64,000 nt of DNA, from assembly GCF_000738435.1 (NCBI RefSeq), contig NZ_CP003984.1, positions 2,356,001-2,420,000 on the forward strand, given 5' to 3'. Shown here piece after piece: positions 35,348 through 42,743 of the stretch. The number at the start of each line of letters is the position of its first letter. Position 1 is the first letter of the stretch. The DNA is from Planktomarina temperata RCA23 (GTDB taxonomy: Bacteria; Pseudomonadota; Alphaproteobacteria; Rhodobacterales; Rhodobacteraceae). The notes beneath the pieces are model-generated. The model searched no databases. It was not told the DNA's origin and worked only from the letters and a program-made list of their open reading frames with translations. Both the position numbers and the translations under genes were made by a program.

Positions 35348-35495
35348 CAATATCTTGTAGATATTAGCCAAAAACCACTACTCAAGACTACATATAGTCG
35401 CAATATTTCTGTACACAATTCGTACACAAAATATCGGTGTAGATTCGACGAATCCAATGCTATCGTTTGTGTGAACAAATGGGAGCAGTTTGCAG

Positions 35496-35646
35496 ATGAG
35501 CTATGGAGTTAATTCCATACAAATTCACAAGAAGCTGAGGCTGGATAAGCGAGCAGGCAGTGACAACTGGTATGCTCGACTGACACTGCCAAGTGGCAAG
35601 CGACTTATCAAAACAACTAAGACTGAAGATGTAGAGAGTGCAAAAG
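35496..35646 (+). pseudogene. Second tRNA-Cys-type integrase, cut by IS6
   Basis: About 50 residues are readable (IQIHKKLRLDKRAGSDNWYA, then LPSGKRLIKTTKTEDVESAK) and match the N-terminal arm-binding domain of the integrase at 14689. It lies about 150 bp beyond attR, a layout like that of the first integrase after attL. At 35647 the gene runs into an IS6-family element. This suggests a second related element in tandem, inactivated by the insertion. No remaining 3' part was found. Confidence 0.75.
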
Positions 35647-36463
35647 GGTGCTGTCAGACGAATGAGAACTCGCATCAGATTGCAGGCGCAGCCTGAACCT
35701 ATGCGCTCAATAGTTGGCGCCATTCAGCAAGAGCAGCGGTTCGATTGAGCTTGAAATTGTCTCGTGAGTAGAAGTGGCGTTCCTGATTGAAATGGTTGTG
35801 GACTGAAGAGTGGACTGCAGCGAACTTCTGCAGACATCGCATTTGTCGAAAGCGGAGCATAGCGCGTTCTCGTCGTCGAAACGGCAAGTGAGAATTCTCC
35901 GCCCTATTGTTACACCAGCGGCCCGTTTCCTGCCGATCCGCGTTGCCAACAACTTTCATTGCAGCGCCGTAGGAACGTAGTTTGTCCTTCACAACTACTT
36001 CTGGCCCGCCGTAGCGCTTCATTGCTTTTCTGAGAAATTTCAATGCCGCTTTGCGGTCTCGGCGCTTGGTAACATAACTTTCCAGTACCTCACCTTCGTG
36101 ATCAACGGCTCGCCAGAGATAATGTGTCTCTCCATTTATCTTTACGAAGACCTCGTCCAAGTGCCATTGCCAGTTCGAATAAGATCGCATCCTACTGACC
36201 CGGTTTCTTCGTATCTCAGCAGCCAACATCGGACCAAATCTATTCCACCAAAACCGAACTGTTTCGTGGCTGATCTCAATGCCTCGTTCGTGCAGAAGAT
36301 CTTCCACGTTACGGAGTGAGAGCGGAAAACGAACGTACAGCATCACAGCCAAGCGGATGATCTCAGGGCTCGTTTTAAAGTACCTGAATGGGGAGTGTTT
36401 TGTCATACGGAGAAGCTACGAAACAACCATGCCCGTCTCAACCTCGTTTTGTCTGACAGTGCC
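35647..36463 (-). mobile_element. IS6-family insertion sequence, copy 1
   Basis: An 817-bp element. The left end is GGTGCTGTCAGACGAATGAG and the right end, read inwards, is GGCACTGTCAGACAAAACGAG with one base less, giving short imperfect terminal inverted repeats. It contains one transposase gene. The flanking 8-mers (TGCAAAAG and GTTATACA) do not match, so this copy lacks a target-site duplication. Confidence 0.9.
35699..36406 (-). CDS. IS6-family transposase (copy 1)
   Basis: A 235-residue DDE transposase: N-terminal HTH with SLRNVEDLLHERGIEISHET, first Asp in WHLDEVFVKI, second in WRAVDHEGEVL, and the Glu in NNRAENSHLPFR. This spacing and the length fit IS6/IS26-type enzymes, which move replicatively and form cointegrates. 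It differs from copies 2 and 3 by a few residues (for example GRWCNN in place of GRWVNN). Confidence 0.92.
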   Translation of the reverse strand: MTKHSPFRYFKTSPEIIRLAVMLYVRFPLSLRNVEDLLHERGIEISHETVRFWWNRFGPMLAAEIRRNRVSRMRSYSNWQWHLDEVFVKINGETHYLWRAVDHEGEVLESYVTKRRDRKAALKFLRKAMKRYGGPEVVVKDKLRSYGAAMKVVGNADRQETGRWCNNRAENSHLPFRRRERAMLRFRQMRCLQKFAAVHSSVHNHFNQERHFYSRDNFKLNRTAALAEWRQLLSA

Positions 36464-36477
36464 GTTATACATATTAA

Positions 36478-37515
36478 TTAAATTTTCAATAAATCTGAAA
36501 GAAGCCTTATTGCGTTTTCAGTATTTTTAACATCATCAATGCCTGAATTTTTTTCGTAGTAAGCAGTCAGAGCTTCGGACGTCCATTTGCCATACATTCC
36601 ATCGATTAATGAATTATAAAAGCCCAAGTCCAATAAGACTGACTGGACTTTTTTGCGATCCTTTTCAGATAGGTTAATGAAAGCTATCAAGAGCGGTGGG
36701 GCGATTTTATCACCATAAAGGAATTTGTCATTCTTCCACTCGCCAACAATTTTTGAGCCATCATACCCAGTGAAAGTGCCGTGACCGTTCCTTTTGTTGT
36801 CTTTCCATTGGCCGACGTATTTATCCCCATCAGCAAAAGTATATGTGCCTTGTCCGTTCCTCATGCCACTCTTCCAATCGCCGACGTATTTGTCGCTATT
36901 GGCTAAAGTTAATGTGCCGTGCCCATTCTTTTTACTGTCTTTCCAATCACCAATGTATCCGTCGCCATTATGCCAGATGAAAGTGCCTTGACCATTCATT
37001 TTGCCGTTTTTCCAATTACCGACGTATGTGTCACCGTTGGCTAAAGTTAGTTTACCGTGTCCATTTTTCTTACCGCCTTTCCAATAGCCTACATATTTGT
37101 TACCCATGGCGGACGTAAAAGCGCCCCTGCCGCTCTTTTCGCCGTCAGCCCACTCACCGGAATATTTGCTACCATCAACAAACGTGTAACTGCCGTATCC
37201 GTTCTTTTTACCATCTTCCCATTTTCCTACATATTCGTCACCGTTTGCATAAGTATAGGTGCCTTGTCCGGCTCTTTTACCATCTTCCCATTTTCCTACA
37301 TATTCGTCACCGTTTGCATAAGTATAGGTGCCTTGTCCGGCTCTTTTACCATCTTTCCAATCACCAACGTATTTATCACCATAATGCCAGATGAATGTAC
37401 CAAAACAATTATGAAAATTACCGTTCGATGGGCATGCTGATTGAGCAAAACCCACATTCACACCTAATATCAGCGCCGCAAACACTGACATCAATTTTGA
37501 GCTCAAGTATCTCAT
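36478..37515 (-). CDS. Secreted MORN-repeat protein with PG-binding-like C-terminus
   Basis: The 345-residue protein has a signal peptide (cleavage near GFAQS) and about ten MORN repeats (YxGxWKxGKxxGxGTxT) from residue 38 to 270. The C-terminal part (KVQSVLLDLGFYNSLIDGMY, then GKWTSEALTAY) resembles a peptidoglycan-binding_1 repeat. It probably sits in the periplasm or on the envelope; MORN repeats bind lipids or proteins. Two adjacent repeats are nearly identical in DNA, a sign of recent duplication. It is bracketed by IS6 copies 1 and 2. Confidence 0.8.
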   Translation of the reverse strand: MRYLSSKLMSVFAALILGVNVGFAQSACPSNGNFHNCFGTFIWHYGDKYVGDWKDGKRAGQGTYTYANGDEYVGKWEDGKRAGQGTYTYANGDEYVGKWEDGKKNGYGSYTFVDGSKYSGEWADGEKSGRGAFTSAMGNKYVGYWKGGKKNGHGKLTLANGDTYVGNWKNGKMNGQGTFIWHNGDGYIGDWKDSKKNGHGTLTLANSDKYVGDWKSGMRNGQGTYTFADGDKYVGQWKDNKRNGHGTFTGYDGSKIVGEWKNDKFLYGDKIAPPLLIAFINLSEKDRKKVQSVLLDLGFYNSLIDGMYGKWTSEALTAYYEKNSGIDDVKNTENAIRLLSDLLKI

Positions 37516-37802
37516 TAGATTAATATAGCAAAGTCATTCTGCGCTGTGTAATCTTTTTTAGGTGCGCATGACGGACAAAATTTTGTCCATGTCAAGTAGT
37601 GCGACACGACCAAATCTTCCAGAACGTATAGGCAGCGCTTCAGACATATCTCATTGATAAAATTCGAAAAAGGCTAGTGAAATTCTTTTGTCACTTTATC
37701 CAGCCCCATAACATGTGTCACTTTTCAATAGGGAAACAAGTCGATCCAAACATTAAAAAGAGACTTTAACTAAGCCCTGGAAACTGGAAGTTCTGTTTAG
37801 CC
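37516..37802. other. Intergenic stretch with palindrome GGACAAAATTTTGTCC
   Basis: No gene is supported here. A perfect 16-bp palindrome, GGACAAAATTTTGTCC, lies at 37573-37588, flanked by TGAC and GTCA. It is probably an operator or the end of a lost mobile element. Confidence 0.4.
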
Positions 37803-37832
37803 GGTGCTGTCAGACGAATGAGAACTCGCCTT
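37803..37832 (-). repeat. Extra left end of IS6, next to copy 2
   Basis: About 28 bp of the IS6 left terminus (GGTGCTGTCAGACGAATGAG onward) precede the full left end of copy 2, with only TT between. This is the scar of an adjacent insertion or a deletion from a neighbouring copy. Confidence 0.75.
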
Positions 37833-38649
37833 GGTGCTGTCAGACGAATGAGAACTCGCATCGGATTGCTTGCGCAGCTTTAATCTATGCGCTCAATAGT
37901 TGGCGCCACTCAGTAAGAGCGGCGGTTCGATTGATCTTGAAATTGTCTCGTGAGTAGAAGTGGCGCTCCTGATTGAAATGGTTGTGGACTGAAGAGTGGA
38001 CTGCAGCGAACTTCTGCAGACATCGCATTTGTCGAAAACGGAGCATAGCGCGTTCTCGTCGTCGAAACGGCAAGTGGGAATTCTCCGCCCTATTGTTTAC
38101 CCAGCGACCCGTTTCCTGCCGATCCGCGTTGCCAACAACTTTCATTGCAGCGCCGTAGGAACGTAGTTTGTCCGTCACAACTGCTTCTGGCCCGCCGTAG
38201 CGCTTCATTGCTTTTCTGAGAAATTTCAATGCCGCTTTGCGGTCTCGGCGCTTGGTAACATAACTTTCCAGCACCTCACCTTCGTGATCAACGGCGCGCC
38301 AGAGATAATGTGTCTCTCCATTTATCTTTACGAAGACCTCGTCCAAGTGCCATTGCCAGTTCGAATAAGATCGCATCCGACTGACCCGGTTTCTTCGTAT
38401 CTCAGCAGCCAACATCGGACCAAATCTATTCCACCAAAACCGAACTGTTTCGTGGCTGATCTCAATGCCTCGTTCGTGCAGAAGATCTTCCACGTTACGG
38501 AGTGAGAGCGGAAAACGAACGTACAGCATCACAGCCAAGCGGATGATCTCAGGGCTCGTTTTAAAGTACCTGAATGGGGAGTGTTTTGTCATACGGAGAA
38601 GCTACGAAACAGCCCGCTCCGTCTCAAGCTCGTTTTGTCTGACAGTACC
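37833..38649 (-). mobile_element. IS6-family insertion sequence, copy 2
   Basis: The same 817-bp length and ends as copy 1, with the right end at 38649 (CTGACAGTACC). The flanking 8-mers CTCGCCTT and CTGCATAC differ, so there is no target duplication. It separates the MORN gene from the peptide/kinase module. Confidence 0.9.
37885..38592 (-). CDS. IS6-family transposase (copy 2)
   Basis: A 235-residue DDE transposase, nearly identical to those at 35699 and 42796 and apparently intact (WHLDEVFVKI, WRAVDHEG, VNNRAENSH). It could supply transposase for all defective IS6 ends in the region. Confidence 0.92.
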   Translation of the reverse strand: MTKHSPFRYFKTSPEIIRLAVMLYVRFPLSLRNVEDLLHERGIEISHETVRFWWNRFGPMLAAEIRRNRVSRMRSYSNWQWHLDEVFVKINGETHYLWRAVDHEGEVLESYVTKRRDRKAALKFLRKAMKRYGGPEAVVTDKLRSYGAAMKVVGNADRQETGRWVNNRAENSHLPFRRRERAMLRFRQMRCLQKFAAVHSSVHNHFNQERHFYSRDNFKINRTAALTEWRQLLSA

Positions 38650-38710
38650 CTGCATACCTATTCTACCGGCAAATACGGCTGTTAAAGCAGCAGAGTGTTA
38701 GAATGAAAGT

Positions 38711-38953
38711 TTAGACAAGTTCTTTCAAACTAATGTTTTGTGATGAAAGCGTTGCAAAAAGTGTCGGAACCACCATTCTATGTTTAACGGCGTTAGTTAT
38801 TGCAGTGCTAATCACCTTCGTTTTTACGTTAGGTGTTTCAACATCATAAATTCGATGCATCTTACCTTCATAGTCATAGACAATTTGCATTTTCCCAACG
38901 GCGTTCGTGCGAAAGCCTAAAAAATGCTGTCCATCTTCGCTATAAGCAAACAT
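38711..38953 (-). CDS. Small hypothetical protein
   Basis: An 80-residue frame with a plausible ribosome site (GGGGAG, 9 bp before the ATG). The N-terminal part (QHFLGFRTNAVGKMQIVYDY) looks like a small beta-rich domain. I do not recognise it. It may be cargo or a truncated gene next to IS6 copy 2. Confidence 0.45.
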   Translation of the reverse strand: MFAYSEDGQHFLGFRTNAVGKMQIVYDYEGKMHRIYDVETPNVKTKVISTAITNAVKHRMVVPTLFATLSSQNISLKELV

Positions 38954-39062
38954 AGTAGTTACTCCCCAGACTCTTGAGGTTCTACGAAGCTTCAGATTCG
39001 CACAAAGGTTTTACTTAAGTCTCTTTTGGATAGTCACTAGTTTGCAACACAGAATAGCTGAG

Positions 39063-39229
39063 GTGCCATTGCCAGTTCGAATACGATCGCATCCGACTGA
39101 CCCGGTTTCGTCGTATCTCAGCAGCCAACATCGGACCAAATCTATTCCACCAAAACCGAACTGTTTCATGGCTGATCTCAATGCCTCGTTCGTGCAGAAG
39201 ATCTTCCACGTTACGAAGTGAGAGCGGCA
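39063..39229 (-). mobile_element. Internal fragment of the IS6-family element
   Basis: This stretch matches the N-terminal part of the IS6 transposase gene (SLRNVEDLLHERGIEISHET is readable) but lacks both IS ends. It joins an IS3 fragment at about 39231, so a rearrangement used neither terminus. Confidence 0.75.
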
Positions 39230-39231
39230 AC

Positions 39232-39682
39232 GCATGATCCGTCATTCAGCCAAAGTCTTCCCTTCTTCGGTTGTTTCTGTGGAACCTTTAGCCCCTCTCG
39301 TCGCCAGAGCCGTTCAATACCGCCATCGCTGACGGACCAACCTGCTTCTCTGAGCAATGCTGCAATCCTGCGATAACCGTATCTGCCAAACTGTCTGGCC
39401 AGCTCGATCATATCCGCAACAAGTCTGTCTTCATCGGCATGCCCCTTAGGGACATGTCTCTGTGTAGAGCGATGTTGCCCCAGTACTCGACAAGCTCGCC
39501 GTTCCGAGACCTTGAATTGGCTGCTCACATGATTAATACATGCACGACGACGAGCGGGGCTTAGAAGTTTCCCCTTGCGGCTTCCTTCAAGATCAACTTA
39601 TCGAGGGTCAAATCAGACACCGCCTTTCTCAGCCGGTCATTCTCCTTCTGAAGCCGCTTCAGTTCCTTCAATTGATCTACGC
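39232..39682 (-). mobile_element. IS3-family remnant: orfA end and orfB start
   Basis: On the minus strand the orfA C-terminus is readable (QLKELKRLQKENDRLRKAV, then LILKEAARGNF and a stop), followed by the orfB N-terminus (ERRACRVLGQHRSTQRHVP; FGRYGYRRIAALLREAGW; KGRLWLNDGS). It breaks off before the DDE catalytic core, at the IS6 fragment. The group resembles IS407. Confidence 0.8.
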
Positions 39683-39689
39683 AAAGGGG

Positions 39690-39882
39690 GGACGAAAGGG
39701 GGGGCTAATTCTATCTATAATAATTAACATGTTGATATTTAATATTTATGTGATGAATTATGGTGCCCCCACACGGCAAAAAATTATGTAAAATAAAACA
39801 TAAAATCAATTACTTAAGGTGCTAAAATTTTCAGAAAGCGGTCCCTAAAGCGGTCCTCGTCAAACTGGGGACGCATCGTTTT
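39690..39882. other. AT-rich spacer with short direct repeat
   Basis: No gene is seen. AAAGCGGTCC occurs at 39836-39845 and at 39848-39857, just downstream of the PepSY gene. The rest is AT-rich, without a clear terminator. Confidence 0.3.
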
Positions 39883-40464
39883 TCAGGGCAACATTCTTCC
39901 CAGTCTACGCTTAAAGCGCTTATGCTTTGGCAAGTACCACAAAACCAATCCACTAAAGCCAAATATAATAAGCGCTATTGCCGTAATGTCCGCCAAAACC
40001 GTGCCGATACTCCATCCCAGCCAACCCGTGCGGTGAAACACGCCGAACACATAGGCCCAGTATATCTTTCTATTTTCAAGCGAACCATCCGGGGCAAACA
40101 TCTTATTCTGCAAACGTGATTTCACATAATAATGGCCGGTATCAGATACAACAATGATAGCACCGGCCTCACGTTCAAATTCGATCACATCGTAACCATG
40201 ATAGGTCGCACGTGAAACCGATTTCATTTTACTATCGGACCAATATCGACGAGCTATTTCGGCGGCGTCCTCTGCCGACAATGGCTTGCTTAGCTTGACG
40301 TAATCAGAGGTGTTTTCTTGGTAACTCTGCAAGGGCAAAATTTTTTCAATCATTCCAGGATGATTTAGATAGAAACCAGTCAAGCCGAAAAGTATTACCC
40401 AAGGAAGAGCGATTACCCCAAACCACGAGTGCAGCGTCCTCGTATATTTTAAGAAATATGCCAT
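39883..40464 (-). CDS. PepSY-associated transmembrane protein
   Basis: A 193-residue inner-membrane protein: helix 1 (RTLHSWFGVIALPWVILFGL, then TGFYLNH) is the PepSY_TM signature, followed by a periplasmic PepSY-like part (SAEDAAEIARRYW) and C-terminal helices with VFHRTGWLGWSIG and LIIFGFSGLVLWYLP. The conserved His residues could bind heme, as in siderophore-reducing PepSY proteins; this is inference. The ATG at 40464 follows a TTG at 40470 that overlaps the kinase stop. It is the last gene of the repeat-peptide operon. Confidence 0.75.
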   Translation of the reverse strand: MAYFLKYTRTLHSWFGVIALPWVILFGLTGFYLNHPGMIEKILPLQSYQENTSDYVKLSKPLSAEDAAEIARRYWSDSKMKSVSRATYHGYDVIEFEREAGAIIVVSDTGHYYVKSRLQNKMFAPDGSLENRKIYWAYVFGVFHRTGWLGWSIGTVLADITAIALIIFGFSGLVLWYLPKHKRFKRRLGRMLP

Positions 40465-40466
40465 GA

Positions 40467-41201
40467 TCAATTCACCTTGTCTTTTCTTTTTTCTGAAAAT
40501 TCTGGACCAATCAGAAAATTGTTTAACGTTTGTGCTGCTTTGTAAATTGGGATCTTGTCAGGCCTGTAATCACGCTTGATTTGCCAAATATGGTCTAGCA
40601 AAATTCTATGTCCGAATGGTGCGATCGAGAAAAGACCAGATTTTGAATACGCAATTCCATTGCCTGCGAAAAAACTTTCTGAATCAGAAGCCTGGCCGTC
40701 TAATCCCAAAACTGGTCTTCTCATTCTTAAGGGCAGCCCCAGACAAACAAACTCGGCAGTCTTGGGCAACCAAATCAGCAAATCGTCGGCTAGCACTTGA
40801 TCGCCGCTACATGCCTTTTGATAAATTAAAGTGGATTTTCCCTGATTTTTCTGGGCAACGATAAGGTGCGCTTCGCCTTTGTTTTCGTATGCCGCACAAT
40901 GAATCAGTCTAGCATTGCGATATTTCCTGAGCACAATGTAGGCCAAATTCACCAAGAATTCGTTCAATCCGTCTATGACTTCATCGTATTGTTCTGGTTG
41001 TGACAGCACGACAGAGTCAATTGAATAGCCTCCATTTGTGAAAGCAACAGCCAACTGGGCGTTAGAATTTGCGTCAGCTTTCGAAATTGACCATCCGTTC
41101 AAAACGACGTGCAAAATAGCTGCAAAATATTTGGGGCAACGGGCATAGATTGTATGCCCATCGCCACTTAGCGCCCATGTCTCTTGTGTGTGATCGACCA
41201 T
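40467..41201 (-). CDS. HprK-like serine kinase
   Basis: A 244-residue protein with an HPr-kinase-like P-loop, VAQKNQGKSTL (residues 115-125), and the following LADDLL (137-142) that matches the Mg-binding Asp region of HPr kinase. The N-terminal 100 residues differ from classical HprK. HprK relatives phosphorylate Ser on HPr or, in some lasso-peptide clusters, on the peptide itself. Here the gene begins 3 bp after a lipoprotein gene in an operon with a Ser-rich repeat peptide, so the peptide is a possible substrate. The target has not been shown. Confidence 0.7.
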   Translation of the reverse strand: MVDHTQETWALSGDGHTIYARCPKYFAAILHVVLNGWSISKADANSNAQLAVAFTNGGYSIDSVVLSQPEQYDEVIDGLNEFLVNLAYIVLRKYRNARLIHCAAYENKGEAHLIVAQKNQGKSTLIYQKACSGDQVLADDLLIWLPKTAEFVCLGLPLRMRRPVLGLDGQASDSESFFAGNGIAYSKSGLFSIAPFGHRILLDHIWQIKRDYRPDKIPIYKAAQTLNNFLIGPEFSEKRKDKVN

Positions 41202-41204
41202 GAC

Positions 41205-41477
41205 CTAGCGCCATTCACCGCCTTTAATTTTGCAATATTGGCGGGTGGAGTTACCCTCATTTGAAGCAACCTTTACACTACGACACAACAGGGTTGGGCT
41301 AGCTTTTGTTCCTGTAATCTCGAACAGTGCGTCAGTCCCAATTGATCCTTTATAACCGTTTGGTCTGGTATCAAGCGCTTCAAACAACATTGGAGCGTCA
41401 TCTCTTGTATCGGTTTTCATATTGCAGGCAGATAACGAGGCCACAAACAAAATAAGAAGTAACAATTTTCTTTTCAT
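41205..41477 (-). CDS. Small lipoprotein in the repeat-peptide operon
   Basis: A 90-residue protein with signal peptide and lipobox LSAC near residue 18, followed by about 70 residues with a Cys pair (LLCRSVKVA; RQYCKIKGGEW). The family is unknown. It starts in TAATG, overlapping the stop of the repeat-peptide gene, and is followed 3 bp later by the kinase. It probably sits on the inner face of the outer membrane or on the inner membrane. Confidence 0.65.
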   Translation of the reverse strand: MKRKLLLLILFVASLSACNMKTDTRDDAPMLFEALDTRPNGYKGSIGTDALFEITGTKASPTLLCRSVKVASNEGNSTRQYCKIKGGEWR

Positions 41478-41944
41478 TAGTTGAAGCTCCGCAAAACATC
41501 ATCGAGGTCAGAATCGCTCACGCTCGATAGGCCATCTGAAGTTTCGTTCCGACAAGTTTTCTGTCCATTTGCATCTGTCGCGCAGTAAACACTTGCGCCA
41601 GATCCATTGCGGCTTGCCCCACTGGAATCGTTCCGGCTTGCACCGCTGGAGTCGTTCCGGCTTGCTCCGCTGGAGGCGTTCCGGCTTGCTCCGCTGGAGT
41701 CGTTCCGGCTTGCTCCGCTGGAGTCGTTCCGGCTTGCTCCGCTGGAGTCGTTCCGGCTTGCTCCGCTGGAGTCGTTCCGGCTTGCTCCGCTGGAGTCGTT
41801 CCGGCTTGCTCCGGAGTCATTGCGACTTGCACCAGAGTCGTTACGACTTGCACCGCCACTAGCACGAACAGCCGTACCCATTAATGCCAATGTACTTGTT
41901 GCTGCAGATGCTAGAACGAGCTGCAAAATTTTTCTTCTTAGCAT
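41477..41944 (-). CDS. Secreted GASRNDS-repeat peptide
   Basis: A 155-residue product: signal peptide to about residue 28 (ATSTLALMGTAVRA), then eleven GASRN units, mostly of the form GASRNDSS, a twelfth divergent unit GASVY, and a C-terminal part with two Cys (VYCATDANGQKTC) and an acidic end, LSSVSDSDLDDVLRSFN. I start at MLRRKIL (41944) because GGAG precedes it. All frames are open over the repeats, but only this one has a signal peptide, a ribosome site and coupling. It is rich in Ser next to an HprK-like kinase. Function unknown; it may be a modified exported peptide or surface protein. Confidence 0.7.
   Translation of the reverse strand: MLRRKILQLVLASAATSTLALMGTAVRASGGASRNDSGASRNDSGASRNDSSGASRNDSSGASRNDSSGASRNDSSGASRNDSSGASRNASSGASRNDSSGASRNDSSGASRNGSGASVYCATDANGQKTCRNETSDGLSSVSDSDLDDVLRSFN
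41608..41855 (-). repeat. 24-bp tandem repeat array inside the peptide gene
   Basis: The unit GCTGGAGTCGTTCCGG followed by CTTGCTCC is repeated many times, with near-perfect copies from about 41645 to 41812 and diverged 21- to 24-bp units on both sides. It encodes the GASRNDSS repeats. Such an array can change copy number by slippage, so peptide length may vary among strains. Confidence 0.85.
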
Positions 41945-42043
41945 TGTGATTCTCCAAATTTGGTTTTCCTGGCTATTCAATTTGCACACGGACTAGGCTT
42001 AGACTATTGAACTTTGATTATATACCGCCACAAATAACGTTTT

Positions 42044-42059
42044 TATAACCATGGTTATA
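42044..42059 (+). promoter_or_regulatory. Palindromic operator TATAACCATGGTTATA
   Basis: A perfect 16-bp palindrome lies midway between the divergent peptide operon and the LuxR-type gene, 45 bp before the regulator's ATG. It is the best candidate site for the LuxR-type protein. The same half-sites, ATAACC and GGTTAT, occur at 51370-51384. Confidence 0.55.
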
Positions 42060-42104
42060 TAGATTAACTAACCGACTTTTAGTACTAACGGGAAAAATAA
42101 AGGT

Positions 42105-42617
42105 ATGAATATGGTTAGCCAAACGCAAATTAATTTGGTCTTAGTAGTGAAAGCTGTTGCGTTTGTGTTCTTTCTTTTTGATATCATTTTTGATGTTAGA
42201 GACCACATGTTAGAAGCAGTGATGTACGAAACCTCTGAGCTCATACATCTGCTATTTGAAGGATTCGCTGTGGTAGCGATTGGTGCGGGTATTTGGCTAA
42301 CTTTTCAGTATCAGACGGTTTTGAAAGAACAGGCTAACAGTGCAGAACAGAACCTTTACTATTTAAGAAATGATTTCGACAGTTTGTTGAAGAAAAAATT
42401 TGAATCTTGGGGCTTTACTGATGCTGAACGAGAAATCGCAATTCTCGTATTACGAGGGTTCACAAATGCACAGATAGCAGAACTGCGTGAAACGAAGGTA
42501 GGTACTGTGAAAGTACAAATTCACAAGCTGATCCAAAAGACAAATTCTGCTTCTCGTACTGATTTCATGGCTGTATTCATGGATGAGTTTTTGGACTTTG
42601 CAGCAGAGAGCCAATAA
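42105..42617 (+). CDS. Membrane-bound LuxR-type regulator
   Basis: A 170-residue protein with two N-terminal hydrophobic segments (about residues 8-27 and 43-65), a coiled-coil linker, and a C-terminal LuxR HTH (FTDAEREIAILVLRGFTNAQ, then IAELRETKVGTVKVQIHKL). A DNA-binding domain tethered to the membrane suggests an envelope signal. It is divergent from the peptide operon and probably controls it. Ribosome site AAAGGT. Confidence 0.8.
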   Translation: MNMVSQTQINLVLVVKAVAFVFFLFDIIFDVRDHMLEAVMYETSELIHLLFEGFAVVAIGAGIWLTFQYQTVLKEQANSAEQNLYYLRNDFDSLLKKKFESWGFTDAEREIAILVLRGFTNAQIAELRETKVGTVKVQIHKLIQKTNSASRTDFMAVFMDEFLDFAAESQ

Positions 42618-42743
42618 GGATGGACAGAAATGGTTGAGTGGTCATGGGCTGCATACCTTAAGCCCAGTCCCCTGAGGGGCTGAGCCTGTGTTTTGGGTGT
42701 AGAGCTCCTACCCCAACCTTTTCCGTTCCACATAGACCCTGAG

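Noticed and set aside
41608-41855. CRISPR array
   Set aside because: The repeats are adjacent, without unique spacers, and encode a regular peptide; no cas gene is present.
41518-41996. Three further long ORFs over the 24-bp repeats, on both strands
   Set aside because: A repeat with a unit divisible by three keeps all frames open. Only the frame with signal peptide, ribosome site and TAATG coupling is credible.
42660-42740. Rho-independent terminator after the LuxR-type gene
   Set aside because: CCCCTGAGGGG could form a short stem, but no T-run follows; not supported enough to list.
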